The notes below the pieces were generated by a model, which saw nothing but the letters and a program-made list of their open reading frames with translations, had not been told where the DNA came from and made no database searches. From NCBI GenBank assembly GCA_002499455.1, contig DALN01000005.1, positions 5,661 to 11,198 of the forward strand: a stretch of 5,538 bases of DNA, written 5' to 3'. A program made the translations under genes and the position numbers. Each line of letters starts with the position of its first letter. Positions within the stretch are counted from its first letter, which is position 1. This document shows, piece after piece, positions 4,376 to 5,538 of this stretch. Source of the stretch: Methanoculleus sp. UBA77 (lineage in GTDB: Archaea; Halobacteriota; Methanomicrobia; Methanomicrobiales; Methanoculleaceae).

Positions 4376-4390
4376 TGAACACTATATAGA
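4376..4390 (+). promoter_or_regulatory. lysS promoter
   Basis: GTGAACACTATATAGA holds a good TATA core (TATATA at 4383-4388). A start near 4412 is predicted, giving a GC-rich leader of about 75 bases before ATG 4487. The core resembles that of promoter-module copy 2, but the flanks do not. Confidence 0.6.
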
Positions 4391-4431
4391 ATTTCCCGGC
4401 GCGCGTCCCGGTTCCGCCGGAGCAGCGCCGA

Positions 4432-4451
4432 CCCCGGATCTCCGGCCGGGG
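4432..4451 (+). promoter_or_regulatory. GC-rich hairpin in the lysS leader
   Basis: CCCCGG (4432-4437) pairs with CCGGGG (4446-4451) around an 8-base loop, followed by TTT. It lies inside the predicted leader, 20 bases before the GGAG at 4472-4475. It might act as an attenuator-like or stabilising structure, but in such GC-rich sequence it could be chance. Confidence 0.25.
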
Positions 4452-4486
4452 TTTGGGGCTGCAGGACGAATGGAGCGATTTGTACA

Positions 4487-5538
4487 ATGAGCGATATGGA
4501 TCATACCTGCTTTGACACAGCAAAGATCGACAAGATACAGGAACTGCGCGAACGCGGGGTGACGGTCTACCCCTACACCTTCGACCGCAGGGATACCGTT
4601 TCGGGGATCAAGGAGCGGTTCTCCGGGATCGGCCACGATAAGAGCGAGGAGGAAGTCAGCACCGCAGGCCGCGTCTACGTCGTCCGCCAGCACGGCAAGA
4701 CGATCTTCGCGGATATGGGGGACTCGGGCGGCAGGATCCAGCTCTACCTCCGGAAGAACGATCTCGGCGAGGAGCAGTTCGAACTCTTCAAGCAGTACGT
4801 CGACGCGGGCGACATCATCGGCATCGTCGGCCATGTCTTCCGGACGAAGATGGGCGAGATCACCATCTGGGTCGACCGGTTCGAGCTCCTCACGAAGTCA
4901 GTCTGTCCGCTCCCGGAGAAGTTCCACGGGCTCAAGAACGTCGAGACCCGCTACCGGCAGCGCTACCTCGACCTGATCATGAACGACGAGAGCCGCGAGA
5001 CCTTCCGGACCCGGAGCAGGATCATCGCGCTCCTGCGGCAGTTCCTCTTCGAGCGGGAGTACCTGGAGTTCGAGACGCCGACCCTGCAGCCGATCTACGG
5101 CGGCGCGAACGCCCGGCCGTTCACCACCCACCACAACGCCCTCGACCAGAAGCTCTACCTCCGGATCGCGCCGGAACTCTACCTCAAGCGCCTGGTCGTC
5201 GGTGGGTTCGACAAAGTCTTTGAGATCGCGAAGAACTTCCGGAACGAGGACATCGACACCAACCACAACCCCGAGTTCTCGATGGTGGAGATCTACGAGG
5301 CCTACCGTGACTACAACGACATGATGAACCTCACCGAGGAGATCTTCACGCACCTTGCGGAGAAGGTACGCGGGAGCACGATCGTCCCGTTCGCCGGGCA
5401 CGACCTCGACTTCTCCCGGCCCTGGCGCCGCCTCTCGATGGAGGAGGCGGTGCGGGAGTACGCCGGTATCGATATCGGGGCGATGAGCCTTGAGGAACTC
5501 CGCGCGTTCGGCCTTGAGCACTGCGTCGAGGGCTGCGA
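4487..5538 (+). CDS. lysS: Class II lysyl-tRNA synthetase, N-terminal 350 residues (runs off right edge)
   Basis: The enzyme charges tRNA-Lys with lysine using ATP, in the cytoplasm. Residues about 57-135 are the OB-fold anticodon-binding domain (STAGRVYVVRQHGKTIFADM). RYRQRYLDLI ends near residue 164. Motif 1 lies at about 186-200 (FLFEREYLEFETPTL, with Pro198), followed by YGGANARPF (204-212) and THHNALD, then LYLRIAPELYLKRLVVGG. Motif 2 is FEIAKNFRNE at 245-254, followed by NHNPEFSMVEIYEAY. Motif 3 and the C-terminus are outside the window; a full protein of about 490-500 residues would be usual. The N-terminal extension found in many eukaryotic enzymes is absent. ATG 4487 is chosen with GGAG at 4472-4475, an 11-base spacer that is slightly long; ATG 4496 is in frame and would be worse spaced. 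It has its own promoter and strongly GC-ending codons. Confidence 0.96.
   Translation, partial: MSDMDHTCFDTAKIDKIQELRERGVTVYPYTFDRRDTVSGIKERFSGIGHDKSEEEVSTAGRVYVVRQHGKTIFADMGDSGGRIQLYLRKNDLGEEQFELFKQYVDAGDIIGIVGHVFRTKMGEITIWVDRFELLTKSVCPLPEKFHGLKNVETRYRQRYLDLIMNDESRETFRTRSRIIALLRQFLFEREYLEFETPTLQPIYGGANARPFTTHHNALDQKLYLRIAPELYLKRLVVGGFDKVFEIAKNFRNEDIDTNHNPEFSMVEIYEAYRDYNDMMNLTEEIFTHLAEKVRGSTIVPFAGHDLDFSRPWRRLSMEEAVREYAGIDIGAMSLEELRAFGLEHCVEGC

Larger units (their letters stand above)
4158..4486. other. Spacer between lipoprotein 2 and lysS: hairpin cluster and lysS promoter
   Basis: A short T tract (CTATTTTAG at 4162-4170) 5-10 bases after the lipoprotein stop may help end that transcript. 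A cluster of palindromic hairpins follows (4199-4351), then the lysS promoter (TATATA at 4383-4388) and a GC-rich leader. Short open frames run through the hairpins in all three plus frames, but they merely translate the repeated CCTTCGG-type palindromes and are not called as genes. Confidence 0.7.

Noticed and set aside
4124..4490. Open frames across the hairpin cluster in all three plus frames
   Set aside because: The peptides (repeated KTFGLL-, RPSVFS- and DLRSS-type units) are translations of the palindromes, and no frame has a ribosome binding site.
4470..4490. Six-codon upstream frame MERFVQ overlapping the lysS start by ATGA
   Set aside because: The arrangement could couple translation to lysS, but the ATG has no clear ribosome binding site and the frame is short enough to be chance.

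Overview
The window looks like a moderately GC-rich euryarchaeal chromosome, most likely a methanogen of the Methanomicrobiales (Methanoculleus-like). This rests on archaeal TATA boxes with purine-rich BRE-like flanks, strong GGAGG ribosome binding sites, a type-4 (Fe-S) uracil-DNA glycosylase, archaeal lipoproteins and a class II lysyl-tRNA synthetase. The genus is an inference; no similarity search was possible.

Layout: two housekeeping genes, both cut by the window edges, flank an accessory block of cell-surface genes. At the left edge, on the minus strand, is the N-terminus of a type-4 uracil-DNA glycosylase (1-188), probably transcribed leaderless. The block on the plus strand then holds a 229-residue membrane-anchored or secreted protein (518-1207), a 383-residue secreted protein whose C-terminal half resembles eqolisin-type (G1) glutamic peptidases (1615-2766), and two tandem paralogous lipoproteins (2773-3351 and 3474-4157). 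A 329-base spacer containing a cluster of small hairpins separates this block from lysS (4487 to the right edge).

The most interesting part is regulatory. The first two surface genes lie behind two copies of the same promoter module (361-429 and 1370-1438, 57 of 69 bases identical, no gaps). Each copy is followed by a GGATACC/GGTATCC-type inverted repeat near the predicted transcription start, and each leader carries an anti-Shine-Dalgarno CCTCCG. In the first leader the ribosome binding site is closed inside a 10-bp hairpin. In the second, CCTCCG can pair either with the ribosome binding site or, in a stronger 11-bp stem, with an upstream copy of CGGAGG, as in a two-state translational switch. 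The first lipoprotein gene follows the peptidase-like gene by 6 bases without its own ribosome binding site, so it probably shares its transcript and is translationally coupled. The second lipoprotein's start region resembles the start of the peptidase-like gene (30 of 40 bases), suggesting that the secreted-protein plus lipoprotein pair was duplicated and then lost most of one secreted gene. Everything about function and switching here is inference from sequence and needs experimental or comparative support.
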